Part shown: one piece after another, positions 7,648 to 15,980 of the stretch
How the letters are laid out: every line of letters starts with the position of its first letter
Numbering within the stretch: the stretch's first letter is position 1
Assembly: GCA_034433995.1 (NCBI GenBank)
Contig: DAOTZU010000032.1
Coordinates: forward strand, 1-52,164
Length of the DNA stretch: 52,164 nt
DNA from: DAOTZU01 sp034433995
Lineage (GTDB): Bacteria; Chloroflexota; Anaerolineae; UBA1429
Reading direction: 5' to 3'
Program-made: the position numbers and the translations under genes
Notes under the pieces: model-generated
Seen by the model: the letters and a program-made list of their open reading frames with translations, nothing else
What the model was told of the DNA's origin: nothing
Databases searched by the model: none

Positions 7648-8592
7648 TCAAGGACGGTGCTGCAAGTTCTTGCGGATGCGCTGCCATTGGCGACGCAGGC
7701 GGCTGAACAGCCCCATCTCGCGATGGGTGATGGCCTCGATGGCCGTCTGGGCCACTTGGCCAATGGAGCGCCCAAACAGGGTCGCCTGGTCGGTCAACAA
7801 CTGCTCCAGGGCCGGAATCGCGCCCACGCCACCGACCTGGCCCAGGCCACGGGCGGCGTACCAGCGGATGCCGGGATCCGGATCGTGCAAGCAACGCTCC
7901 AAAAGCTCCGGCGCCTTGGCACAGGACATATGGCCCAGAGCCGCCACCGCTGCTGCGCGCGCCAAAGGGTGCTCATCGCCCAGCAATTGCTCCAGAGCCG
8001 GCACAGCGGCCGGATCGGCGATGGCGCCCAGGGCATCCGCCGCGGCCTTGCGCACCCAAAGGGAAGGATCGCGCAGGGCCTTGAGCAGGGGTTCCACGGC
8101 GGCGCGATCGCCGATTTGGCCCAAGGCGGCGGCGACGCTGGCCCGCACCGATGGATCGGTGTCTTGCAAGGCCTCCAACAGAAACTCGACGCCGGCCTCG
8201 TGCTCCCAGAGGGCCAAAGAATCGGCCGTGGCGGCGCGGCGGATGGGGTTAGGATCGCGCAGGCTCTGCCGCATCAGCAGCAACAGCCCGCTGAAGGTCA
8301 GCTCCGGGGCTTGGCGGTTCCACAGCGGGGCGCCCAGGTGGGCCCGCCGGCGCAGGCGCTCGGCGATCTGCGCCAGCCCCACCCCCGCTTGCCAGCGGAC
8401 AAAGGGGTGCTCATCGGCCAGGTAGGCGTATAAGGTGCGCACCGCTCGCTGGTCCCCCTGGCCCGAAAGCTGGATCGCCTCCTGCCAACGGCGCAAAGCT
8501 TCCTGGTCGGCGTCATCCGCGACGAACCGGTCGCCGAGGGCGGCTATACTGGGTTGAGAACTCAACAGAGGTGCTCCTTCGGCAAATCTCAT
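7648..8592 (-). CDS. HEAT-repeat protein, first gene of the MutL-like cluster
   Basis: The 314-residue protein is built of HEAT / PBS-lyase-type helical repeats of about 30 residues. Repeated A-A-x-A-L-G-x-I/M motifs are visible: RASVAAALGQIGDRAAVEPLLKAL, VRKAAADALGAIADPAAVPAL, ARAAAVAALGHM and IRWYAARGLGQVGGVGAIPAL. Such repeats usually form protein-binding scaffolds. The start is ATG 8592, only 7 bp after a -10 box, so the transcript appears leaderless. An upstream extension to 8889 would read through the 140-bp repeats and is rejected. As the first gene it likely sets expression of the whole cluster down to 370. Confidence 0.9.
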   Translation of the reverse strand: MRFAEGAPLLSSQPSIAALGDRFVADDADQEALRRWQEAIQLSGQGDQRAVRTLYAYLADEHPFVRWQAGVGLAQIAERLRRRAHLGAPLWNRQAPELTFSGLLLLMRQSLRDPNPIRRAATADSLALWEHEAGVEFLLEALQDTDPSVRASVAAALGQIGDRAAVEPLLKALRDPSLWVRKAAADALGAIADPAAVPALEQLLGDEHPLARAAAVAALGHMSCAKAPELLERCLHDPDPGIRWYAARGLGQVGGVGAIPALEQLLTDQATLFGRSIGQVAQTAIEAITHREMGLFSRLRRQWQRIRKNLQHRP

Positions 8593-8599
8593 TGTGCTC

Positions 8600-8628
8600 A
8601 GTATAGCACGCCTGGGCCAGAGGTGCAA
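8600..8628 (-). promoter_or_regulatory. Promoter of the HEAT/MutL-like cluster (TTGCAC - 17 bp - TATACT), leaderless
   Basis: Minus-strand boxes are TTGCAC (8623-8628) and TATACT (8600-8605), 17 bp apart. Exactly 7 bp separate the -10 box from ATG 8592. Transcription would therefore start at or next to the A of the start codon, and no Shine-Dalgarno sequence is present. The rest of the 8593-9238 non-coding stretch holds the three repeats and the promoter of the next gene. Confidence 0.72.
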
Positions 8629-8659
8629 GCATTCTCGCGCAATAATAGCGCGCTCCCTG

Positions 8660-8799
8660 GAGGGTGTCGAGAAATGCCCCCGTCGGTTAGAAACCGACGT
8701 CTGAGGATGGTAAGCCCGCGCCGCGGGCTTGGCAAGCAGAGCCGTCGGATTCCATCCGACGGCGGGCAAGACGTCTACACGCCCTTTTTCAATACCCTC
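8660..8799. repeat. 140-bp MITE-like palindromic repeat, copy 1
   Basis: The unit is bounded by imperfect terminal inverted repeats (GAGGGTGTCGAGAAA at the left; the right end reads GAGGGTATTGAAAAA on the other strand). Inside are three perfect hairpins, each with a 3-nt loop: CGTCGGTT/AACCGACG (8681-8699), AAGCCCGC/GCGGGCTT (8712-8730) and GCCGTCGGAT/ATCCGACGGC (8741-8763). Stems 1 and 3 share CGTCGG, so they could also pair with each other. There is no transposase gene. Confidence 0.9.
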
Positions 8800-8813
8800 C
8801 TGTTCCCGGCAAA

Positions 8814-8953
8814 GAGGGTGTCGAGAAATGCCCCCGTCGGTTAGAAACCGACGTCTGGGGATGGTAAGCCCGCGCCGCGGGCTTGACAAGCAGAGCCGTC
8901 GGATTCCATCCGACGGCGGGCAAGGCCTCTATGCGCCTTTTTTCAACACCCTC
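8814..8953. repeat. 140-bp MITE-like palindromic repeat, copy 2
   Basis: Same length and orientation as copy 1, separated from it by 14 bp. It has the same three hairpins and differs from copy 1 at a handful of positions. Its right terminus TTTTTTCAACACCCTC is a closer inverted match to the left terminus than in copy 1. Confidence 0.9.
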
Positions 8954-8983
8954 CTGGCGCAATACGCAATAGCACGCTCCCTG

Positions 8984-9123
8984 GAGGGTGTCGAGAAATG
9001 CCCCCGTCGGTTAGAAACCGACGTCTGGGGATGGTAAGCCCGCGCCGCGGGCTTGGCAAGCAGAGCCGTCGGATTCCATCCGACGGCGGGCAAGGCCTCT
9101 ATGCGCCTTTTTTCAACACCCTC
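8984..9123. repeat. 140-bp MITE-like palindromic repeat, copy 3
   Basis: Third direct copy, almost identical to copy 2. The 30-bp spacer before it (8954-8983) resembles the sequence before copy 1 (GCAATA, then GCTCCCTG). Duplication therefore included flanking DNA, rather than three independent insertions. It ends 12 bp before the CPBP promoter. Confidence 0.9.
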
Positions 9124-9134
9124 GATCTCTTACT

Positions 9135-9163
9135 TTGACGCGCCGGCGGGGACGCCGTACAAT
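9135..9163 (+). promoter_or_regulatory. Promoter of the CPBP protease gene (TTGACG - 17 bp - TACAAT)
   Basis: TTGACG (9135-9140) and TACAAT (9158-9163) are 17 bp apart on the plus strand, just after repeat copy 3. The leader would be about 70 nt to the GTG at 9239. Confidence 0.75.
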
Positions 9164-9238
9164 CAAGCAGCGTGGAGCGTCTTGGCCTTCTCAGCGGTCC
9201 GGACCCTCCGGCGCAGATGCGTGCAGCAAAGGAGTCTC

Positions 9239-9952
9239 GTGTCCCTTCAGGAAAAGCGCAAGGGCGATCCTGTGGCCTGGGGATTGAAGGACATGCTCTG
9301 GGCGAGCCTCACCGCCATCGCCCTGGTGCTGGCCGGCCTCATCGCCCTGATCATTTTCCTGGCGCTCTTCCAGGCGCTGAGGGGCAGCCCGCTGGACCAA
9401 AAGGTCTGGATCTGGGGCGTCCTGGCCCTGGAGAGCATCCTCGTCGTGCCGGCCTGGTTCTGGGGGCCGCGCAAGTATGGCCAGGGGTGGGCCAGCTTGG
9501 GGTTACATGCCTTTCCCGTGGTCAAAACGTTGGTGCTGGCCCTCATCAGCTTGCCCCTGATGCTGCTGATCAATGCAGGCTGGGAGCTGGTGCGCCGGCA
9601 ATTGGGTTGGGCCGGCCAGCCGAATTATTTGCCCCTCTTTGGCGGCGGACCGCTGGGGCTGGCGCTGGCCTTGCTGATCGGCGGCGTGATCGCCCCGATA
9701 GCGGAAGAGATTTTCTTTCGGGGCTACCTGTACGCGGGATTGCGCAGTCGCCTCGGCTTGGGCTGGGGCTTGGTCCTTTCGGCGCTCCTCTTTGCCGTGC
9801 TCCATGTGATCCCCGGCGTCATCCCGCCCATCTTTCTTCTGGGGTTGATCCTCGCGACGGTCTATGAATATAGCGGCTCCCTCTGGCCCGCCATCCTCCT
9901 GCACAGCGCCATCAACACATTGGCCTTTGTGGCCGCCTACCTCACAGGATGA
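9239..9952 (+). CDS. CPBP-family intramembrane metalloprotease
   Basis: The 237-residue membrane protein belongs to the CPBP (CAAX protease and bacteriocin-processing, Abi) family. Its motif set is complete: EE in IAEEIFFRGYLYAG (about 160-173, with the conserved EExxxR pattern), histidine in FAVLHVIPG, and HSAIN in the last span. These glutamates and histidines form the metal site within the membrane. About seven hydrophobic spans are visible. GTG 9239 is chosen because AAAGGAG lies 4-5 bp upstream and follows a good promoter; ATG 9293 is a possible shorter start. Substrate is unknown. Family members cleave prenylated or small peptides or take part in bacteriocin immunity. It converges on the macroglobulin gene across a strong hairpin. 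Confidence 0.9.
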   Translation: MSLQEKRKGDPVAWGLKDMLWASLTAIALVLAGLIALIIFLALFQALRGSPLDQKVWIWGVLALESILVVPAWFWGPRKYGQGWASLGLHAFPVVKTLVLALISLPLMLLINAGWELVRRQLGWAGQPNYLPLFGGGPLGLALALLIGGVIAPIAEEIFFRGYLYAGLRSRLGLGWGLVLSALLFAVLHVIPGVIPPIFLLGLILATVYEYSGSLWPAILLHSAINTLAFVAAYLTG

Positions 9953-9997
9953 ACCCAGGCTCCAGCGAATAGATCCCCATCTTGACCCGGAGCAGAT

Positions 9998-10030
9998 GGC
10001 GGGGCCGCCCCTATGGGGGGCGGCCCCGCC
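9998..10030. terminator. Bidirectional hairpin between convergent genes
   Basis: A perfect inverted repeat, GGCGGGGCCGCCCC (9998-10011) and its complement (10017-10030), with a 5-nt loop. It lies between the plus-strand CPBP gene and the minus-strand macroglobulin gene. There is no clear T-run on either side, so termination may be of a stem-only type. Confidence 0.7.
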
Positions 10031-10037
10031 GGTTCAG

Positions 10038-13000
10038 CTAGCGTCCGGCCGCGATGGTAAAGAGCGCCCCCGCCGAGCGCCCAAAGACATCGGCAAAGTA
10101 CATCTCGTAGGCCAGGGCAGGCAACACCCGAAACTCGCCCGGCGTGGTGCAGCGGAAAGAGTAGATATACTCATACGTGCCACGAGGCAGGTTGCTGGCA
10201 AAGAGGACCACCTTCTCGTCGCGCAGCTCGGTGTGGGTGGCCCAGTGCCAATGCCAATCCCACCAACCGCGCTCCTGCTCGGGCAGCTCCTTGGTTAGCT
10301 CCGGCCGCTGGGCGGTGGCGCTGGTCGTCTGCAAGCTGGTATCAATGGCCTCACCGCCGGCGGGCAAAGGATCTTCCAACACCAAGAAGTACAGATCGTT
10401 GGGCGCGATCATGGTCAGCTTGACCACCACCACGTCGTTCACCTTGGCCTGGGTGATGGGCGTCTTGAGGTCCCCGGCCAAATAGTACTGCCGATCCACG
10501 ATGATACCCCGGTTCAGGGCGCCCATCTGTTCCACGGGCAAAAAGTAGCGCAAAAAGATGCTATAGTACAGCGTGCCCGGGCCCGTTTTATCCAAAATGA
10601 CATCGTTATCCCCGGCCAAAAGCTCGCCCACCGGCACCTGGGCCCTGACGGCCCGGCCCACATTCTCCGAGGTCACGTCGCCTTCGGCCCGCTCCAGCCC
10701 GTTGATGCGCAAGAGATAGTGATAGTTCCCCTGGAGCTCGCCCGTGAGCACCATGTAATCGGTGAGGGCCAAGATGGACCAGACGTTCTCCTGGGTCGTC
10801 TCCCAGCGCCCGCTCTGGCGCGCGGTCATCAACCAGCGCACCACGTTGGGCAACAGGCTGCTCTCGGGCTGGAGACGCACCAGGGCGCGCAAGATGATGG
10901 CCGTGGTGCGGGTGTCGGTGTTCATCGCCCAGGGATCGCGCTGCGCCTCCTCCCAGTGGGCGCCCGTGGCGCTGAGGATGGCCGCGTTGGCCAAGGCGTT
11001 CACCAGCGTTTTGAGGCGCGCCGTGTCCTGGGAGTTGGTCAGGTGCAGCGCCATGGCCAAGTAGGCCTTGGCATAGAGGGACATCTCGCCTTTGCCATCC
11101 ACCAGCGCCACCGTGCGGCCCAGATCCCCGCGGCCCGCCTCGGCCAAAGTGTAGAGCACCACCGCTTGGATATCGCGCAGCTGCCGCTGGGAACGGGCGC
11201 TGGCCGCGAACTGCTCCAGCCAACCATAAAGGTAAGCGATGCCGCGCTCCAGCACCTGCTGGTCCACGCTGAAATCGGCCTTTTGGGCCTCCACCAGCCC
11301 CAGCACCACATACGCGCTGAGCAAGGGCGAGCTGTCCTCCCGGGCCCACCAGCCCCAGCCGCCATCGGGGTTCTGCAAGGCATAGATGCGCTGCAGGCCG
11401 ATGCCCACCTGCTCCGGTAGCTTGGCCTCCAGCTCGGCGTTGGCGATGCCCAACTTTTGCAGGGCGCCGTAAGTGACCACATTGGGCAAGAAGCGGCTCA
11501 CCGTCTGCTCGATGCAGCCATAGGGGTAGGTCTCCAGATACTCCAAGCCCCCGCGCATGCCGGCGGCCAAGGAGGGCTCCAGGTTCACCGTCAGCTCACC
11601 CAGGCTGCGATCCACCGCCTCCGGCAAGCGCACCAACTCGATGATCTGCTCCTCCACCTGGCCCGCTGTGCCCACCGTCTCCGGCGAGCTGGGATGGTAA
11701 ACGGGCAAGGTGAGCTGGATCGCGTCGCTGTATTGGCCCGCGCTCACGTTAAAGCGTAGCACGGCCCGTTCCGCCGCCCCCACCGCCGCCGGCCAAGAGA
11801 GCGCCTCCCGCCCATGGGCGGCCACGGTCACCTTCTGTTCGCCGTTGGCCACGGTGACCCCTTCAGCGACGAGCTTGACCGTCATCTCCAGGTCTTGCCC
11901 GGTGTTATTGTGCACCACCGCGCCCAGGATGGGCTTGTCGCCGATGACCAGGAAGCGCGGCACCACCGGGCGCACCATCACATCCAGGGTGCTGACGATG
12001 TCGCTGGTGGCCTTGCCCACTTGGGTTTGGGCCGTCACTCCTTGGGCGGTCAGGCGCCAGGTGGTGAGGTTATCCGGCAATTTGACGGTGACTCGGGCCT
12101 TGCCGGCAGCATCGGTGCGCACCGCCGGCGCCCAGAAGGCGGTATCGGGGAACTCTTGGCGCAAGATGCCCGCCGCCTCGGCGCCGCCACCGCCACCCTT
12201 GGCCTCGGCCACCTGTTGCTGTTGGTAGCGCTCCACGGCGATGGCCAAAGTGGCCGCCGTCCACACCCCCAAGGGGCGCTGACGATAGAACTCTTGGACG
12301 ATATCTCGCTGCCCGCCGCCCACCAACGACTCCACGGCCAGGTCCACCAATTGTAGCGAAACCTCGGCCTCCACACCGCGCCCACGATGATCCAAGACCT
12401 CCAAGGAGTAGGTCACCTCATCCCGTGGCTTGTAGGGGGTGGCGCGATCGGGGGTCACCTTGATGGTGAGCTCCTGCTGTTCGGTGGAGACCTCCAATAT
12501 CACGTAACCCAGCTTAAAAGAGGGCACAGGATTGGCCCGATCCATCCCTTTGATGATGACCACCGAAACATACACATTGGGCGCATATTCCGGCAGGATG
12601 GGAAGGCTCAGGCGCTCGCTGTTGGTCGCCAGCTCGATGACCCGATGCTCCAGGATGTGGCCGCGCTCGATGGTGAGCAGGGCCATCGTTCGCCCTTGAT
12701 AGGGCGAGGGGATGAGGATCTGGGCCGTCTCACCGGGACGGTAGGATTTCTTGTCGGCCACCAGGTCAATCCGGTCGTTGTTCGCCTGCCGCCAGGGGAT
12801 GAACCCGGCGCCGCCGACCCACAAGAAGGCCGCGCTCTGCACCTTGTTTTCGCGCTCATCCAGGCCCACGGCCAAGATCTTGAACATCCCACCCTCCGGT
12901 GGGGTGAAGCGGGCGATGGCCTGCCCCAGATCATCCGTCTTGACCGTGGTGGTGTGCACCGCCGTATCGCGCACCTTGCTGGTCCAATAGTAGCGGCCGT

Positions 13001-15980
13001 CGTCAGCCTTTTCTTGCACGCTGTACCATTCGTGGCGATAGAAGGTGATGGTGAGGGCTTGCTGGGTGCGGGTGATCCCATGGGTATCCACGGTGATAAC
13101 CCGCACCGCCTGCTCCTGGCCGGCGACGCCCACATAGCTCAGCGGCGCCAAACCGATGTAAAATAGCCCCTTGTGCACCACGGCGGCGCGGCGGGCGCTC
13201 ACCTCCTGGTTATTCACGTCCACCACCGAAAATTCGATGGTGTAGGTCTGGCTCTGGGTGAACTCGGCAAGGTTGGCCGGTATCTCCACCACAAAGCGCC
13301 CTTGGGCATCGGTCTTGCCCTCGCCCTCGGTGAGGAGCTCACCCCAGGAGCTGGCCGGCCCATAGCCGTAGGTCTCGTCATAGTTGGCAAAGCTGTAATA
13401 CCCCTTGCCCTGCCAACGATCAAAGTAATAATCTTGGCGCAAGACCCGCCACTGGACGCTGGCATTGGCCACGGGGCCGCCAAAGAAATAGGTGGCCTCC
13501 GCCGCCGCCACGATGGTATCTCCATGGATGTAATCCTCTTGATCCAGGTTCACCTGCACCTGGAACTCGGGCTTGCGGTACGCGGCCACCTGGAAATCGG
13601 CGCTAAAGGCGTACTCGTCATAGGTTGCCTGCAGGGAATAGTAGCCCAGAGCAGCATCCTCACCCAGGGCGATCTCGCCGGCAAAGGTGCCCAGCGTGTT
13701 CAAAGCAACCTTCTGATGCCAGATCTCGCGCCATTCCCCATCCCGCAAGACGAGGAGCACCTCGCCACCTTGGGGGGGCAAGCTGTAGCGCCCATCATCA
13801 TCCAAGCGCAGGATGCCCTTGAAATAGACCGTCTGGCCGGGGCGGTAGATGCGCCGATCGGTATACAGATAGGCGCGGAACTGCTCCAGGCTGGGCGAGC
13901 CGGAGAGGTTGAAGGACCAAGGCTCCAATCCGTCGGACCAATGGCGCGAGACCAAGGCATAGCCCGCGCCCCGCTTGGCCAGGACGATGAGCGGCTGCCA
14001 GGGCTCCTGTTCGGGAACCGCCGCCTTCAAGAGGCCATCTCCATTGGTGGTGCCCCCGGCCACGCGCTGCCCTTCGGCGTTATAGATGGCCACCTGCACC
14101 CCCGCCACCGGCTGGCCCTCCCGCAGGTCGGTGGCCCAGACCAAGGCCTCCGTCTGGGTGCTCTTCAAGGTCAGGTTCGTATCCGAGACGATCAGGAGCT
14201 GCCGGGCCACGTTCTTGGTCTCTGGCGCCGAGGCCTGGAGATAGTAAAAGCCCGGCGTCAGCTTCTGGCCAGCAGCCAGAGCCAATGTCTGGGAGAGGGT
14301 TCGGGTGGCATTCAAGGGGGCTTGGGTGGGCAGCGACCAACGCTTGAGCAGGCTATCCGCTTGGGGAGCGTATTTTTGCCAACGCGCCCAAAAATCCTTG
14401 CCGATCAACTTGACCATCTCCTCGGGCGCCACGGCATAAAGGGCCAGGTCCACCCGCGAGACGTTGCGATATTGCACCGAGACGGTGGTCTCGGCGTAGG
14501 CGTTGTAGCTGCTATACGGATTCGGCGTGTTGAACCCCACCCAAGGGTCATAGGGCCGGGTGCGAAAATGCAAGGTCACGGGCGCCTGCAGGGGATGGCC
14601 ATAGATCCCCCGGATCTCGGTGGAAAAGGTCACGGTGTACCAGGTGGAGGGCTTCAGGGAGCCGGCCAGGTGCAGCACCGTCTTGTCTCGCTCCCACCAA
14701 TCGTAAAGCTTGGCGGTGGGGGTGATGGAAAAGCCCTTGAGGAAGGTATCTTGGCTGATGGGGCTGGAGAAGGTGATGATCAAGCCATCGCCCACGGGCC
14801 AGTTGCCCTCGCCCTCCTTGGGGCGGGTGGCGACCACGGCCGGCGCGCTCACCACGGTGAACTGCCACGTGTAGGCCTGGGGGATGACGGCCTGGCCCGT
14901 CGCCGCGGCCGCGCCCTCGGCCAGCCGCGCCTGATATTGGGCGCCCAGCTCCAGCGGCTGGGTGGGTTTAAAGACCAGGCTGTTGTCTTTCCAGGAAAAG
15001 ACGCCGGGGATGGATAGCCGATCCCGCGTCAACGAGAAGCGCGCCTGGGTCTGTTGGTGATCCATGGGTTGGTTGAAGGTGATGGTGATGGCGGTGGTGG
15101 GCGCCACATGCCGCGCCTTGTCCTCCGGATAGGTCTTGACCACCCGGGGCAAGGCCGTGGTGAAGGACCACACATAGTCTTCGGCCAAGACGCCGCCGGT
15201 GGTATCTTGCAGGCCGGCCCGCACCCGCACCGTGTACTTGGTGCCGGGCAGCAACAATCCGCTCGGCTCAAAAGTATAGAGCGAAGTGTTGATCCAACTC
15301 CCCTTGCCCTGGATCGGGGGCGTGAATTCCAGGGGCTGGGGCAGCTTGGCCTGCTCTTGCACCCCCGTGAGGGGCACCACAGGACGGTTAAAGGCCACGC
15401 GGATGACGGTGTTCGCGTCCACGTCGGTGCTCTCGGCCAGGGGCAAGACATCCGTCACCTGCAGATAGCCCACCGTGCGGAAGCGGAACTCCACCGGCCG
15501 GGCCAGCCCCAACTTGCGGGCGCTCTGGGCGGCCGTATCCACCGTGACGCGATATTCCGTATCCCGCTGCCATTTGCCCTCTTCCGGGATAAAGCGCACC
15601 GTGCGCGGATCTTGCCAGGAGAACTTGCCCCTCACCACCGGCTCGATGCGAAAGGCCTTCTCCAGAGAGGCCGGGTCCATCTCTTGGTCAAAGCGCAAGA
15701 GGATGGGCTGATCCAGCGCCTGTTCCTCGCCACGTTCGGGCGAACGGCTCAGTAACCGGGGTGGCTGGGGCGGCAGGGGCGTCGTCGTGGCCTTGGGGGT
15801 TGCCGTGGCTTTGGGAGCGGCGGTGGCGCCCGGCGTGGCCGTCGCCTGAACCTTGCTCGGCGCTGTGGGCGCCACAGTGGCCGATGGGGGCGGCGTCGGC
15901 GGCTTGCTGCAGCCCATCAGCCCACCCACCAAGGTCACCAAAAGGACCATGCAAAAGATGCGATATGCGCGCCGGCTCAT
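10038..15980 (-). CDS. Bacterial alpha-2-macroglobulin lipoprotein
   Basis: The 1980-residue protein is an envelope macroglobulin, thought to trap invading proteases by covalent capture. It starts with a lipoprotein signal (LVTLVGGLMGC, lipid Cys 24), followed by a Pro/Thr/Ala linker (about 25-80). Roughly four Ig-like Big_5 domains follow (about 80-480), with PRLLSRSPERGEE, then motifs such as RVVKTYPEDKARHVAPTTAI. MG domains come next, including the RAYLYTDRRIYRPGQTVYFKG signature. The thioester motif YGCIEQT is intact, with Cys near residue 1489, and lies at the start of an alpha-alpha toroid. The closest known type is E. coli YfhM, which also sits beside pbpC; this protein is longer, mainly because of the extra N-terminal domains. 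The start ATG 15980 overlaps the pbpC stop (ATGA). It is the last gene of the fni operon. Confidence 0.95.
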   Translation of the reverse strand: MSRRAYRIFCMVLLVTLVGGLMGCSKPPTPPPSATVAPTAPSKVQATATPGATAAPKATATPKATTTPLPPQPPRLLSRSPERGEEQALDQPILLRFDQEMDPASLEKAFRIEPVVRGKFSWQDPRTVRFIPEEGKWQRDTEYRVTVDTAAQSARKLGLARPVEFRFRTVGYLQVTDVLPLAESTDVDANTVIRVAFNRPVVPLTGVQEQAKLPQPLEFTPPIQGKGSWINTSLYTFEPSGLLLPGTKYTVRVRAGLQDTTGGVLAEDYVWSFTTALPRVVKTYPEDKARHVAPTTAITITFNQPMDHQQTQARFSLTRDRLSIPGVFSWKDNSLVFKPTQPLELGAQYQARLAEGAAAATGQAVIPQAYTWQFTVVSAPAVVATRPKEGEGNWPVGDGLIITFSSPISQDTFLKGFSITPTAKLYDWWERDKTVLHLAGSLKPSTWYTVTFSTEIRGIYGHPLQAPVTLHFRTRPYDPWVGFNTPNPYSSYNAYAETTVSVQYRNVSRVDLALYAVAPEEMVKLIGKDFWARWQKYAPQADSLLKRWSLPTQAPLNATRTLSQTLALAAGQKLTPGFYYLQASAPETKNVARQLLIVSDTNLTLKSTQTEALVWATDLREGQPVAGVQVAIYNAEGQRVAGGTTNGDGLLKAAVPEQEPWQPLIVLAKRGAGYALVSRHWSDGLEPWSFNLSGSPSLEQFRAYLYTDRRIYRPGQTVYFKGILRLDDDGRYSLPPQGGEVLLVLRDGEWREIWHQKVALNTLGTFAGEIALGEDAALGYYSLQATYDEYAFSADFQVAAYRKPEFQVQVNLDQEDYIHGDTIVAAAEATYFFGGPVANASVQWRVLRQDYYFDRWQGKGYYSFANYDETYGYGPASSWGELLTEGEGKTDAQGRFVVEIPANLAEFTQSQTYTIEFSVVDVNNQEVSARRAAVVHKGLFYIGLAPLSYVGVAGQEQAVRVITVDTHGITRTQQALTITFYRHEWYSVQEKADDGRYYWTSKVRDTAVHTTTVKTDDLGQAIARFTPPEGGMFKILAVGLDERENKVQSAAFLWVGGAGFIPWRQANNDRIDLVADKKSYRPGETAQILIPSPYQGRTMALLTIERGHILEHRVIELATNSERLSLPILPEYAPNVYVSVVIIKGMDRANPVPSFKLGYVILEVSTEQQELTIKVTPDRATPYKPRDEVTYSLEVLDHRGRGVEAEVSLQLVDLAVESLVGGGQRDIVQEFYRQRPLGVWTAATLAIAVERYQQQQVAEAKGGGGGAEAAGILRQEFPDTAFWAPAVRTDAAGKARVTVKLPDNLTTWRLTAQGVTAQTQVGKATSDIVSTLDVMVRPVVPRFLVIGDKPILGAVVHNNTGQDLEMTVKLVAEGVTVANGEQKVTVAAHGREALSWPAAVGAAERAVLRFNVSAGQYSDAIQLTLPVYHPSSPETVGTAGQVEEQIIELVRLPEAVDRSLGELTVNLEPSLAAGMRGGLEYLETYPYGCIEQTVSRFLPNVVTYGALQKLGIANAELEAKLPEQVGIGLQRIYALQNPDGGWGWWAREDSSPLLSAYVVLGLVEAQKADFSVDQQVLERGIAYLYGWLEQFAASARSQRQLRDIQAVVLYTLAEAGRGDLGRTVALVDGKGEMSLYAKAYLAMALHLTNSQDTARLKTLVNALANAAILSATGAHWEEAQRDPWAMNTDTRTTAIILRALVRLQPESSLLPNVVRWLMTARQSGRWETTQENVWSILALTDYMVLTGELQGNYHYLLRINGLERAEGDVTSENVGRAVRAQVPVGELLAGDNDVILDKTGPGTLYYSIFLRYFLPVEQMGALNRGIIVDRQYYLAGDLKTPITQAKVNDVVVVKLTMIAPNDLYFLVLEDPLPAGGEAIDTSLQTTSATAQRPELTKELPEQERGWWDWHWHWATHTELRDEKVVLFASNLPRGTYEYIYSFRCTTPGEFRVLPALAYEMYFADVFGRSAGALFTIAAGR

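Noticed and set aside
7648..8889. Extended start of the HEAT-repeat gene at 8889
   Set aside because: The extension reads through repeat copies 1 and 2 and across the promoter at 8600-8628.
8554..9037. Plus-strand ORFs of 96 and 102 codons running through the 140-bp repeats, with recurring SVRNRRL and SRRIPSDGG peptides
   Set aside because: The repeated peptides are translations of the hairpins; there is no ribosome site and the frames follow the repeat, not a protein.
8660..9123. CRISPR array
   Set aside because: The units are 140 bp with internal hairpins, only three copies, with related spacers and no cas genes.
13173..15017. 614-codon plus-strand ORF opposite the macroglobulin gene
   Set aside because: It is His/Gln/Gly-rich with no domain, a typical antisense shadow of a high-GC gene; the minus strand carries the lipobox and thioester motif.
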